Numbered from the stretch's first letter, positions 9,458-19,784 are shown. The stretch is DNA of 64,000 nucleotides from CBDEGU01 sp965238045 (GCA_965238045.1 CBDEGU010000007.1:496001-560000), one strand, 5' to 3'. The notes: generated by a model not told the origin, from the sequence alone. Numbers and translations: made by a program.

Positions 9458-10356
9458 GAGATTGTCCCGAATCTAGTTGAAGGTGGAAGGGCGGCGGTTC
9501 TCAAGCCCGGTTCTCTGAGAGAATCGAGCAAACCTTTCACCACAAAGGAGAACCGCCGTGAAGAAACGATATCACATTCTGGATTCCGCGAAGCAACAGC
9601 CAGTCAGCCCCAACGACCTCACCCGCCTGCTCAGCCAAAACTCCCAACTCATGCTGCCCTTGGTTGAACTGGTCGAGCAGTGCCGCGGAGCCGTCGACGA
9701 GGTTATCGACGTCACCGGCCGCGCCGCCATTCAAGCCGTGCTGGAACTGTCGGCGCAGCAAGTTACCGGCGGAAAACTTTCCCAGCCCGGCAAGAAGCGC
9801 CGCGGCGATGTGGTCCGCTGGGGCCGCCAGCCCGGTCGCGTCAAGCTCAGCAACCGCAAACTGCGCGTCAGCAAACCCAGACTGCGCAAACGCTCCGGCG
9901 GCGAGGTCAAAGTGCCCGCTTACGAAGCGATGCAGGACGACGAACGCCTCGGCGCGCGCATGCTCGACATTCTGATGAAGGGCGTCTCGACGCGCAACTA
10001 TGCCGGGGTGATTGGCGCAATGGCCGGCACGGCCGGGGTGTCGAAATCCGCCGTCAGCCGGGAGGCAGTCGAGGCCGCCGAAAAGAGCATCGACGAAGTG
10101 CTCACGCGGCGCCTGGATGAGTTGGATCTGCTGGTGATCTACGTGGACGGTTTGATCTTCGCAGATCATGTAGTGCTTGCAGCGGTGGGCGTAGACCGTC
10201 GGGGCAACAAACATGTGCTGGGATTGCAGCACGCCGCCACTGAGAGCACAGCCGCCGCCGAAGACTTGCTGAGGGGCATGGTCGAGCGGGGAGTATCGAC
10301 GGAGAAAAACAGGCTCTTCGTGCTCGATGGATCGAAGGCCCTGCGGGCGGCGGTTC
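9458..10356 (+). mobile_element. IS256-family insertion sequence, 3'-truncated copy
   Basis: It starts with the terminal repeat GAGATTGTCCCGAATCTAG, the same terminal sequence as the intact copy at 59938-61385 (opposite orientation), and is nearly identical to that copy until about 10356. There the sequence departs abruptly in the middle of the transposase gene. The distal 0.55 kb and its inverted repeat are missing, so the copy cannot transpose on its own. It truncates the CehA-like gene on its left. Confidence 0.88.
9558..10356 (+). pseudogene. IS256-family transposase, truncated
   Basis: A GTG start at 9558 with AAAGGAG seven bases upstream gives the first about 266 residues of the Mutator-type transposase found intact at 59996-61285 (429 residues). 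The two agree up to 'VLDGSKALRAAVR'. The frame then runs into unrelated sequence and stops at 10505. The first catalytic Asp region ('VIYVDGLIFADHVVLAAV') is kept, but the later acidic residues are lost. Confidence 0.88.
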
Positions 10357-10386
10357 GACCAATTCCCCTTTTTCGAGCCGTTGGCC

Positions 10387-10485
10387 GTGTGTGGTCAAAA
10401 CCGGATCGAGTGGGCCTCCAAAGTCTGCGGGCTGTCGCCTCGCAGGACGGGTCTCGCGGCCACAGATCCGGTTTTGACTACACAC
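10387..10485. repeat. MITE-like 99-bp element with 21-bp terminal inverted repeats
   Basis: GTGTGTGGTCAAAACCGGAT(C) at 10387-10407 is matched on the other strand by 10465-10485, with one mismatch in 21. The 57-base interior has no coding sense. It lies 30 bases after the broken end of the truncated IS256 copy. Its size and perfect-looking ends fit a miniature inverted-repeat element or a deletion derivative of an IS whose parent is not in this window. Confidence 0.6.
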
Positions 10486-10664
10486 AAGCCCCAAAATATG
10501 CCTAGCGGGACCGCGCCTGAATACTCGATATGGTGGCTTGGTCGCTCGGCCACCAGTTAACTTGACAATGCCACCCGGAGCCCTCTCGCCTTCCTCGAGA
10601 TTGGTCGATCGTGTTTTGGAACAGTACGGGATCGTTCAAGAGTTCGGTCTTCAATTTCGATCGG

Positions 10665-10907
10665 CTACGGAGTTTTGGCGAAGGACAGGTCTGATGCCGT
10701 CGACGGCGGGACGATTCCCTTGGTGCGTAGGTAGCCAACCAGATTACCGTAGTGCGAGTTCAAAGAAGACAGGAGCTCAAACATAGCCCGCACCGGATAG
10801 GTGGTGCTATCACCAACCTTCAACTCGGTTAAGGCACACTTATCGTTCATCTGTTTAAGCGTTGTGTCACAGAATTCGAACGATTCACGCAGCGCTTCCT
10901 GCAACGC
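10665..10907 (-). pseudogene. DinB-like domain, C-terminal half (out of frame with its N-terminal half)
   Basis: 'ALRESFEFCDTTLKQMNDK' and 'YPVRAMFELLSSLNSHYGNL' followed by 'VGYLRTKGIVPPST' form the second half of a DinB/YfiT-type four-helix domain, whose first half ends the cytochrome c frame just upstream. The two are joined by one missing base in the run AAAA (TTTT at 10908-10911 on the + strand). Inserting one A restores a single continuous protein. It stops at 10665. Confidence 0.7.
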
Positions 10908-11752
10908 TTTTGTTTCGTGAGGTGATGTAAGTCATCGGTTTCCGGCCGAGGCACACCCAGCATGCGGGCACAAGTGTCGTAGTTCAGCATCGCCGTGTGG
11001 GCGATCCATCCACCGAACGGCCGGTGGGGCGGGGTCAGGCGAAAATCGTAATGTTCCTCCGGCATCACCTCGGCCGTCTCGATAAGATTGAGGCGAACGG
11101 TCTGATAGCGGCTACGAAACGCGTCCATGAGCGGGTTCACCGTTGGTGCGGCCGCCGAGGCAGTCACGCACGAACCGGCCCCTGGAGACGCCGCCGCCTC
11201 CGAAGCTACAGTCGAGGAAGCGGGATCAGCGGAGATCTTGGGAGCTTCAGCAGGAGAGGTCGAGACGGCGGGAACTGTCTGCGCTTCGGACCAACCTTTT
11301 GGCGGGATCCAAGGACCACCGTTTGCTCCGACCTCATCTGGTCTCCCTGGAGGCAGCACTTTCTCACTTCGTGCCACTACATAGGTGTAGATGTGTGTGA
11401 TCTGTCTATTGTCAAGTAATTGATTCCACGCCGGCATCTCTTTCGTAGGTGTTCCCTCCCGAACTACCTGAAGAAACTCCGTGTATTCCAGCCTTTTGTT
11501 GGGATCGCTCAAGTTCGGCGCCAGGGGACTGCCAAGCGCATTTTCTCCGTGACATCTGGCGCAATACACATGCCACCATTTCCAGCCATTGTAGACGCGT
11601 TGGTAAACCTCTGAAGAGTCCTGGGCCGCAGCTTCCCCAACGCCCTGAAGATTCGCGAAGGCTCCAAGGACCCAGATCAGCGCTGCAAGCGCGACTGCCA
11701 CTCCCTCTGTCAAGATCCGCCGTTTGCGACAACCGACAGGCTTACTTATCAT
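10847..11752 (-). CDS. XoxG/PedF-like cytochrome c fused to a DinB-like domain (frameshifted near its end)
   Basis: A 301-residue frame from ATG 11752 (GAGAGA upstream). It has a signal peptide (to about residue 45), then a monohaem cytochrome c domain: 'YNGWKWWHVYCARCHGENA' contains the CxxCH site, with 'EMPAWNQLLDNRQITHIYTY' and 'VLPPGRPDE' as in cytochromes that serve PQQ alcohol dehydrogenases. An Ala/Ser/Pro-rich linker of about 45 residues leads into the start of a DinB-like domain ('MDAFRSRYQTVRLNLIETAE', 'PFGGWIAHTAMLNYDTCARM'). The frame is lost at an A-run near 10910, and the last about 25 residues are not genuine. Its start overlaps the stop of the upstream MxaJ/XoxJ-like remnant (ATGA). 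Confidence 0.75.
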   Translation of the reverse strand: MISKPVGCRKRRILTEGVAVALAALIWVLGAFANLQGVGEAAAQDSSEVYQRVYNGWKWWHVYCARCHGENALGSPLAPNLSDPNKRLEYTEFLQVVREGTPTKEMPAWNQLLDNRQITHIYTYVVARSEKVLPPGRPDEVGANGGPWIPPKGWSEAQTVPAVSTSPAEAPKISADPASSTVASEAAASPGAGSCVTASAAAPTVNPLMDAFRSRYQTVRLNLIETAEVMPEEHYDFRLTPPHRPFGGWIAHTAMLNYDTCARMLGVPRPETDDLHHLTKQKRCRKRCVNRSNSVTQRLNR

Positions 11753-11855
11753 GGTTTATCTCTCTCGCCATCCATCAGTGGCACACCGAAGTCTTCCAGT
11801 ATCTTTCTGATCTCAGCCCGCTTCTTATCAAGTGCCGCTTCCAATTGAACTCTTA
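11749..11855 (-). pseudogene. C-terminal remnant of a MxaJ/XoxJ-like solute-binding protein
   Basis: Reading leftward from the IS630 boundary, one frame encodes 'RVQLEAALDKKRAEIRKI' followed by 'LEDFGVPLMDGERDKP' and ends in TGA, which overlaps the ATG of the cytochrome gene. This ending resembles C-termini of the quinoprotein-dehydrogenase-associated solute-binding proteins (MxaJ/XoxJ type) as I remember them, and such genes commonly neighbour XoxG-like cytochromes. The rest of the gene is not found across the two IS630 elements; an in-frame TAG is met there. The coding sense is clear; the family name is an inference. Confidence 0.45.
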
Positions 11856-11877
11856 CTGAGTCCCGCATAATACCCCG

Positions 11878-12422
11878 TCAATTGAAACAAAGAGAAGACT
11901 GCTTCCAGAAAGCGGCAATCAAACGCGGCTTGCGGCGCATGCGGCGTAGTGCTTGGCGAGCGCGTTGGTCGAGTTCCCCATAGTCCTTCGGGCAGACGCT
12001 GGGCAGCTCGTGCTGTTTCCAGTAAGCCCAGATGTATTCCACCGGGTTCAGCTCCGGCGCATAGGGCGGCAGGTACTCCGTTGCGATGTGACCCTCGGAG
12101 AGCTCGATGAACTCCTCTACCAGACGGCTGCGGTGCGCCGGCAGTCGGTCCCAGACGATCAGTAGCGGCTCTTGGATGTGGCCTGCCAAGGCCTTCAGGA
12201 AGTCGATGACCTCGAGTGCCCCGATCGCGCCAGGGTACAGCCGGAAGTAGAAGTTGCGGAAGCTCAGCCCGGCCGCTACCGAAAGCTTCTTCCAGTTGAA
12301 GTTGAACTCCAGGACCGGCGTCTCGCCGCGCGGCGCCCAGGTGCGGCAACGATGCGGCTTCTGAGTTAATCCGCTTTCGTCGATGAAGACGATCGTGCGG
12401 CCTTGTTGGCAGGCTTTTTTTT
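11878..12422 (-). CDS. IS630-family transposase, catalytic part (second frame)
   Basis: Downstream of the A8 run the catalytic domain reads on in a shifted frame. 'RTIVFIDESGLTQKPHRC' carries the first Asp, 'LLIVWDRLPAHRSRLVEEF' the second and 'YAPELNPVEYIWAYWKQH' the final Glu of the DDE triad. A Met at 12189 opens a shorter stand-alone frame, but that would omit the first Asp. Production as a fusion by frameshifting at 12415-12422 is the usual IS630 arrangement. Confidence 0.8.
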
Positions 12423-12893
12423 AACGCGGGGCCAGGTCGTGCGCTGCCAGCCGCGGATCGCCCCTTCGTTGCGCTCGCGGGCCTTGCCGACCCGACGTTG
12501 CGGGCTCCAGCCGAGCGCCCGCAGGATCCTCCAGACGTGGCCTGCGTGGTAGCGCACGCCGAACTGGTCGGCGATCAGACGAGCGATGCGCGGGCAGGTC
12601 CACAGCGGCGTCGGGAAGCCGTGCGCTTCGGGGCCTTGAAGCAACTGCGACTCCAGGCGCTCGAGTTGGGCGGCGTCCAACCGCGGTTTGCGTCCCGCCC
12701 GCCCGGCCTGGCGCAACCCGGCCGGCCCTTGCTCGCGATATCGCCGCCGCCACTCACTCACTGTTTGCCGCGCGACCTTGAGTCGCCGCGCCGTTTCGGA
12801 CTGATTACATCCTGCATCGAGCAACCGCATCGCTTCGAAACGGCGCTTCTCTAGCGCCTCGAAATCCCGCCGTCCGCTTTGCCCACTTCTCAT
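12366..12893 (-). CDS. IS630-family transposase, helix-turn-helix part (first frame)
   Basis: It encodes the N-terminal DNA-binding region: 'CNQSETARRLKVARQTVSEW' is a Sleeping-Beauty/Paired-like helix-turn-helix, followed by a winged-helix segment ('IARLIADQFGVRYHAGHVWR'). The frame ends soon after an A8 run (T8 on the + strand at 12415-12422), a classic slippery site. Shifting there continues into the catalytic frame. The ATG at 12893 is preferred to the TTG at 12920. Confidence 0.8.
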   Translation of the reverse strand: MRSGQSGRRDFEALEKRRFEAMRLLDAGCNQSETARRLKVARQTVSEWRRRYREQGPAGLRQAGRAGRKPRLDAAQLERLESQLLQGPEAHGFPTPLWTCPRIARLIADQFGVRYHAGHVWRILRALGWSPQRRVGKARERNEGAIRGWQRTTWPRVKKKPANKAARSSSSTKAD

Positions 12894-12970
12894 ACATAGA
12901 TAGACGTATCCAATCACCAAAAGGTGTCATATTATTTTGCGGGATTCAATAGGTTCGCCAGACGACCCTA

Positions 12971-14090
12971 GTGGACTGTCCCAGAGTAACCTTCTTAGTG
13001 AAAGCGGCGTCTATACAGTATGCCCTTTCAAGCCGAACCAATCGCTTTGGACGAGAAAGAACGGTCTGAGTTGGAAGAGATCGGCGGCTCGCAGTCGCTG
13101 CCGGCCGGGTTCGTGCTACGAGCCAAGATCGTGTTGTTGTTGAGCGGCGGCTGGTCGTATGCACGCCTAGCCGACAAACTCGACACCTCGGCGCGTACCG
13201 TGGGGAAATGGAAGCGCCGCTTTCTCCAAGCCCGACTCGATGGGCTCGAAACCGAGCGGCCCGGTCAAGCGCCCTCCAAGCTGAGCGTCAAGCTGCGCGC
13301 TCGGATACTCAACGCCACGCGCCGCAAACCCCGAGACGGTTCCACCCACTGGTCCTGCCGCAAACTCGCCCGTCAGCTCGCGCTAAGCAAGACGATGATT
13401 CATCGCGTTTGGCGGGAAGCCGGCCTGCAACCGCATCGTTTGGAACGCTACATGGCCTCCAACGACCCGGACTTCGAGCGCAAGGCGGCCGACATCATCG
13501 GGCTCTATCTCGACCCGCCCCGGCACGCCGCCATATTCTGCGTTGACGAAAAGACCGCCATTGAGGCCCTGGATCGCCGCGACCGTGTGCTGCCGCTCTC
13601 GCCCGGCCGGGCGGAACGGCACGGCTTCGAATACAAGCGCAACGGCACACTCTCGCTCTACGCCGCTCTGAACACCAAGACCGGCAAGGTGCAGGGCAAG
13701 ACCGCTCGGCGACACACCAGCAAGGAGTTCGTGAGCTTTCTCGCCGACATCGTCGCGCCCTACGAGGCCGAGCAGGAGATTCACATCATCCGCGACAATC
13801 TCTCCGCGCACAAGACGAAGAAGGTGGCCGAGTTCCTGCGAGCCAATCCCAACGTGCAGTTACACTTCACCCCGACCTATTCGTCGTGGCTGAATCAAGT
13901 CGAATTGTGGTTTTCCAAGCTGCAGAGGGATGTGATCACGCGCGGCATCTTCACCTCCACGGCGGACCTGGCCCGCAAGTTACGCCGCTACATCAACGCC
14001 TATTCCAAAGACGCCAAGCCCTTCCGCTGGAAATACTCCAACCCCGCGCGCCGCATCCGTCATGGTGTATCTTTCTCTGGGACAGTCCAC
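12971..14090 (+). mobile_element. IS630-family insertion sequence B (1120 bp) in a TA target
   Basis: Both ends begin GTGGACTGTCCCAGAG, a perfect 16-bp inverted repeat, and are bordered by TA at 12969-12970 and 14091-14092. The transposase uses the target duplication itself for its stop: CAC then TAG at 14091-14093. The transposase frame is intact, so recent insertion is likely. It is unrelated in sequence to the IS630 element 20 bases to its left. Confidence 0.92.
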
Positions 14091-14093
14091 TAG
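13020..14093 (+). CDS. IS630-family transposase (single frame)
   Basis: A 357-residue transposase with an N-terminal helix-turn-helix ('SYARLADKLDTSARTVGKWK') and a DDE_3-type catalytic domain: 'AAIFCVDEKTAIEALDRR' (first Asp), 'IHIIRDNLSAHKTKKVAEF' (second Asp) and 'YSSWLNQVELWFSKLQRD' (Glu). The 'VDEKT' variant of the usual 'DE-G/S' motif is common in one IS630 subgroup. ATG at 13020. The stop codon lies in the TA target duplication at the element's right edge. Confidence 0.93.
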   Translation: MPFQAEPIALDEKERSELEEIGGSQSLPAGFVLRAKIVLLLSGGWSYARLADKLDTSARTVGKWKRRFLQARLDGLETERPGQAPSKLSVKLRARILNATRRKPRDGSTHWSCRKLARQLALSKTMIHRVWREAGLQPHRLERYMASNDPDFERKAADIIGLYLDPPRHAAIFCVDEKTAIEALDRRDRVLPLSPGRAERHGFEYKRNGTLSLYAALNTKTGKVQGKTARRHTSKEFVSFLADIVAPYEAEQEIHIIRDNLSAHKTKKVAEFLRANPNVQLHFTPTYSSWLNQVELWFSKLQRDVITRGIFTSTADLARKLRRYINAYSKDAKPFRWKYSNPARRIRHGVSFSGTVH

Positions 14094-14099
14094 GGGCCA

Positions 14100-14495
14100 G
14101 TGGAGCCGCCACGTGATGGTCTACCCAAGAATGTCGCTCTGGTGAGAGGGTTTTCTTCAGGATCTGCCTGTGGAACGTGGGACGGTGTGGAGGATCAGAT
14201 CAGAACCATAGCCGAAACCATCGAGAGGGAACGATGGACAAAGATACTGGTCATCGGTTCGGCGGACGCTGCCCCGATCGGGTCCGACAGGCATCAACAA
14301 TACGGAAATAACGTAGGTCTAGCCCTGTCACGCTCCCGTTGCGTGGCCGGCTGGCTAACGGAAATCCTCACGTCCAAAGGAATTCATGTTGGCATGGAAA
14401 TCTGTGCTCGGGACGCCGTTCAGCGGTCCGGTGAGGCTCGCGTGGCCGCTGCGGACTCTGATCGGGTGGTTCAGATTGTCGCGCTCCGCCGCTAA
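14100..14495 (+). CDS. OmpA-like domain protein (possibly 5'-truncated)
   Basis: A frame of 131 codons opened by GTG at 14100. Residues from about 50 read 'ILVIGSADAAPIGSDRH', 'YGNNVGLALSRSRCVAGWL' and end 'DRVVQIVALRR', matching the OmpA C-terminal peptidoglycan-binding fold (G-x-A-D, N-x-x-LS-x-x-R, R-V-x-I). A TAG lies in frame immediately upstream at the IS630-B edge, so either this is a short stand-alone domain or an N-terminal membrane part was lost when the elements inserted. No signal peptide is seen. Confidence 0.55.
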   Translation: MEPPRDGLPKNVALVRGFSSGSACGTWDGVEDQIRTIAETIERERWTKILVIGSADAAPIGSDRHQQYGNNVGLALSRSRCVAGWLTEILTSKGIHVGMEICARDAVQRSGEARVAAADSDRVVQIVALRR

Positions 14496-14706
14496 CCGAA
14501 AGAAGAAAAAGCGGAGAAAAAACGAGACAGCCTCGGGAAACTGGGTTGGAGTGAACCCCTCGGGTAAGACAACGCTTCGACCCTGAATGCCGCCCACCAG
14601 GAACACCGAAGACGCATGGAAACCACCAGATTTTCCCAGCGACACGGGTGTATGCTGTTGACGTGCCAGGCCAATATGGAGATCCTGGCTTAGGAGTCAA
14701 CCAGCA

Positions 14707-15519
14707 GTGGACACGATCAGAGTCGGCGTAGCTCAAATCCCTCAAACCGGTCAGATCCAGCAAAACCTCGAGTCCGCGCTCGCCATGATCCAGCAGGCGG
14801 CCGGTGAAGGGGTTGAACTCCTTTGCTTTTCCGAAACCCACCTTGCGGGCTACCGTGTGGGGGTCTCCCAGCCCCAAGCGCCTTGCGACATCGAAGCACT
14901 TGACCACGCCCGCGCTGAAATCGCCGCCGCCTGCCGCGATCATTCCATCGGCGCGATCGTCGGAACGGAAACCCCGAACGGAAACGACAAGCCGTTCAAT
15001 AGCGCCGTCGTTTTCGACAGGCAAGGCCGCAACCTCGCGGTCCACCACAAGTCACGGCTAACGCCCGGCGACGCCCTCGGCTACTCAGCGGGAACAGAGC
15101 CAACACTGTTCGAATTCCAGGGGATTCAGATGGGCTTGGTCATCTGCTTCGAGGGCTTCCGCTTCCCCGAAACCACGCGCGCTCTGGCGCGAGGCGGCGC
15201 CCGCATCGTCTTCCATCCGCAGTTCAACCATGTATTGCCCAGCATGGTATTGCCCAGCATGGAGTGGAAACTGCCGGTCCACGAAGCGCTGCTAACAGCT
15301 CGCGCTGCTGAGAACAGTATCTACTTCGTTTCCGCCAATATGTGCCATCCCCGCAATAACTGCCGCTCATTGATCATCGGCCCCGACGGCTTGATCCTGC
15401 AAGCCTCGGAGCTGGGCAAGGAGACCCTGCTGATAGAGGATCTCGATCCGCGAAAAGCCAACCACGCCTTCCTCCATGACGATCCCGCCGATATCGCGAA
15501 GGCGCTGGCTGAGACGTGA
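14707..15519 (+). CDS. Carbon-nitrogen hydrolase (nitrilase superfamily)
   Basis: A 270-residue cytoplasmic amidase-type enzyme. The Glu-Lys-Cys triad is visible: E in 'ELLCFSETHLAGYRVG', K in 'LAVHHKSRLTPGDALGY' and C in 'MGLVICFEGFRFPETTRAL'. A start at GTG 14707 follows a GGAG motif ten bases upstream. Such enzymes hydrolyse amide or carbamoyl groups (for example N-carbamoyl-putrescine or omega-amides); the exact substrate is not evident. It stands alone between the IS cluster and a lectin-like gene on the opposite strand. Confidence 0.88.
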   Translation: MDTIRVGVAQIPQTGQIQQNLESALAMIQQAAGEGVELLCFSETHLAGYRVGVSQPQAPCDIEALDHARAEIAAACRDHSIGAIVGTETPNGNDKPFNSAVVFDRQGRNLAVHHKSRLTPGDALGYSAGTEPTLFEFQGIQMGLVICFEGFRFPETTRALARGGARIVFHPQFNHVLPSMVLPSMEWKLPVHEALLTARAAENSIYFVSANMCHPRNNCRSLIIGPDGLILQASELGKETLLIEDLDPRKANHAFLHDDPADIAKALAET

Positions 15520-15585
15520 TTCCAGCGAAGAGAAAGGACTCTCGGGTCGCCGCCCGGAAAACGAGCGCCGGCCAGGTCCACCGTC

Positions 15586-16245
15586 TCAATCCGAAGCGAA
15601 GCAGTAGAAATATCCGTTGCCGCCGGTGTCCCGCAGATCCGCCTGGCCGCAACCTCGGGAGCCGTGCGCCGAGTGCCAGGAGGTCGGGTCCGCGCCTCCT
15701 CCCTGGCGATCGTGGTGGCCGACCTGAGCGCTGCCCTCTCCGCTGCTGGTCCAGTTGCCGCAGGTATGGTCGTTGCCGTCCGCGAAAGCGGTGCCGTCGG
15801 TCTGGCTGCCCGTCAAGATGTCGTGCTGGTTGGGCCGGTCGCCGCGGCCATTGACGACAGCGCCCTTCTGGCTCAGCGAATTCTCCTTGCTCAGCTTGTT
15901 ATTGCCGGAGTGAAGATCGGCGACATTCTTGGCCACCTGCACGCCCTTGGCGTTGTACCAGGGTCCGGCGCCGATTCTATCTCGCGCGTTCACGGCGGCC
16001 GTTCCCCCGGAGGCGCTTGCGCTCAAATAGGCGCGCCAAGTCCGGTTGCCGGCTCCGGCGGCCGCCGCGAGGTTCTGGCAATGCGCGTCAGCGCCCGCCA
16101 ATCCGCCTAAGTCCGCTCCATTTCCCGGACCCTCACTCGTGATGAAGAAGCTCAACTTGTTGTTCGCGCCGCTCTGCCCAACGATCGGTTGAGACACGAG
16201 GACGCCAAGCACCAGCAGCCCGCGGAATCCGAACATTGTTTTCAT
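15586..16245 (-). CDS. Secreted lectin-like protein
   Basis: About 219 residues. ATG at 16245 has GGAGGA seven bases upstream; an in-frame ATG at 16251 is too close to it. A signal peptide (to 'QPIVGQ') precedes a domain beginning 'LSFFITSEGPGNGADLGGL' and containing 'WRAYLSASASGG', 'ARDRIGAGPWYNAKG', 'CGNWTSSGEGSAQVGHHD' and a C-terminal 'GYFYCFASD'. This is the C-type-lectin-like / DUF1554-related fold often annotated 'lectin' in acidobacteria and rhizobia. Conserved cysteines probably form disulfides. The ligand is unknown, probably extracellular glycans. Confidence 0.75.
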   Translation of the reverse strand: MKTMFGFRGLLVLGVLVSQPIVGQSGANNKLSFFITSEGPGNGADLGGLAGADAHCQNLAAAAGAGNRTWRAYLSASASGGTAAVNARDRIGAGPWYNAKGVQVAKNVADLHSGNNKLSKENSLSQKGAVVNGRGDRPNQHDILTGSQTDGTAFADGNDHTCGNWTSSGEGSAQVGHHDRQGGGADPTSWHSAHGSRGCGQADLRDTGGNGYFYCFASD

Positions 16246-16405
16246 CGCCATATCCTCCTCCATTCCAAGCCGCGGCGTCGCGGTCAACGTATTCTACCAG
16301 GATCCTGCATCCGAAAAAAGGTGAAAGTCGCCGGAGGGTGGCGATGCAGCTTGGCTTCGGGGCTTCGGGGCTCTTGGGCTTCGATTGTTAGAATGAGGTC
16401 CCTGC

Positions 16406-18841
<2,436 letters not shown>

Positions 18842-18878
18842 CAGCTTGGCGCCCGCCGCGAGATGGAAACGGCCGCGA

Positions 18879-19676
18879 TTACCGCCGGCGGCCGGCGGTC
18901 TCACACCAGGATTGAGCAAATAGCACGTCGCGCTCGCGGCTCCAGCGCCGCAGTTCGGCGGCCATCTCTGGGAGTAACGACGGATCCACGGCGAGACTAT
19001 CCGCACGGACGGCTTCGATTCCTTGCGCCAAGAACTCCGCGACGACTTCCGGGTCGTGGGTCTCATATGACGCCGACGCGACGACATCCACGAACCCGGC
19101 TTTCCGCATCCACCCCGCCAGCTTCCGGCCCGAGTACACATCGCCGCCGTTGTGGTCCTGCAAACGCTTGTAGAGATCGATCGCCGACCCGAGCAGTGGC
19201 GTCATGGGATGAATCAAGAAGCCGCCCCAGTCCGGGCATCGCAGACCGGTCACCCCGCCGGGCGCGAGCACGCGGTGGATTTCCGCGAGCGCCTTGGCGG
19301 GCCGGGCGAGATGCTCAAAGAGAGCGTGACTGAAGACGGCATCAAAACTTCCGGCCGCGAAAGGCAGATCATAGACGCTCCCCTGCTCGAACCGAATCCC
19401 GAGGCCGGCGGCGGATGCCATCCGCCGCGCGACCCCGAGCTGGCTCTCTTCGCAGTCCAGCCCGACGACTTCTCCCCGCGCTTCTCCCTGCGCTTCTTCG
19501 GGGGCTTCTCCCTGGGCTTCTCGGGGGGCTGCTCCGGGGCCGTTTCCGGGGGCGACCAGCCGGGCCAGCCCCGCGGTAATCGTTCCGGGGCCGCAGCCGC
19601 AATCGAGCAGTCGCATGCCCGCCTTGAGATGTGGACTAAAGAAACCGGCGTCGCGATCGGTGTTCCGCCTCGCCAT
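18879..19676 (-). CDS. SAM-dependent methyltransferase with low-complexity insert
   Basis: A 265-residue class I methyltransferase. Motif I is 'MRLLDCGCGPGTITAGLARL', the acidic loop residue follows in 'VVGLDCEESQLGVARRMA', and 'YDLPFAAGSFDAVFSHALFEHL' corresponds to the Methyltransf_11 core. Between beta-strands 1 and 2 sits an insert rich in Gly, Glu, Ala and Gln (about residues 43-68, with 'EAQGEA' repeated), not usual in the family. Coding sense may extend 11 codons upstream of ATG 19676 to a TGA without another good start. The acceptor is unknown. Convergent with pcrA. Confidence 0.85.
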   Translation of the reverse strand: MARRNTDRDAGFFSPHLKAGMRLLDCGCGPGTITAGLARLVAPGNGPGAAPREAQGEAPEEAQGEARGEVVGLDCEESQLGVARRMASAAGLGIRFEQGSVYDLPFAAGSFDAVFSHALFEHLARPAKALAEIHRVLAPGGVTGLRCPDWGGFLIHPMTPLLGSAIDLYKRLQDHNGGDVYSGRKLAGWMRKAGFVDVVASASYETHDPEVVAEFLAQGIEAVRADSLAVDPSLLPEMAAELRRWSRERDVLFAQSWCETAGRRR

Positions 19677-19784
19677 GAAGCGGGTGGAGTCGGCCGAGGA
19701 GTGTAGGTTTCATCCGCTGGATGCAATGCAAACCTTCCTTTCGAGCGTAGCCCGCCTTTCTCGCCAGGTGGGGCGAAACGCGGC

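Larger units (their letters stand above)
11856..12949 (-). mobile_element. IS630-family insertion sequence A (1094 bp) in a TA target
   Basis: It is flanked by TA dinucleotides at 11854-11855 and 12950-12951, as expected for IS630. The ends pair as inverted repeats: CTGAGTCCCGCATAATA inward from 11856 and TTGAATCCCGCAAAATA inward from 12949. Two overlapping transposase frames are joined at a run of eight A. It disrupted the MxaJ/XoxJ-like gene and lies only about 20 bases from a second IS630 element. Confidence 0.9.

Noticed and set aside
9537..10232. Long frame antisense to the IS256 transposase, repeated at 60344-61306
   Set aside because: It mirrors the transposase codons in both copies; a GC-rich shadow frame without its own ribosome-binding site or family.
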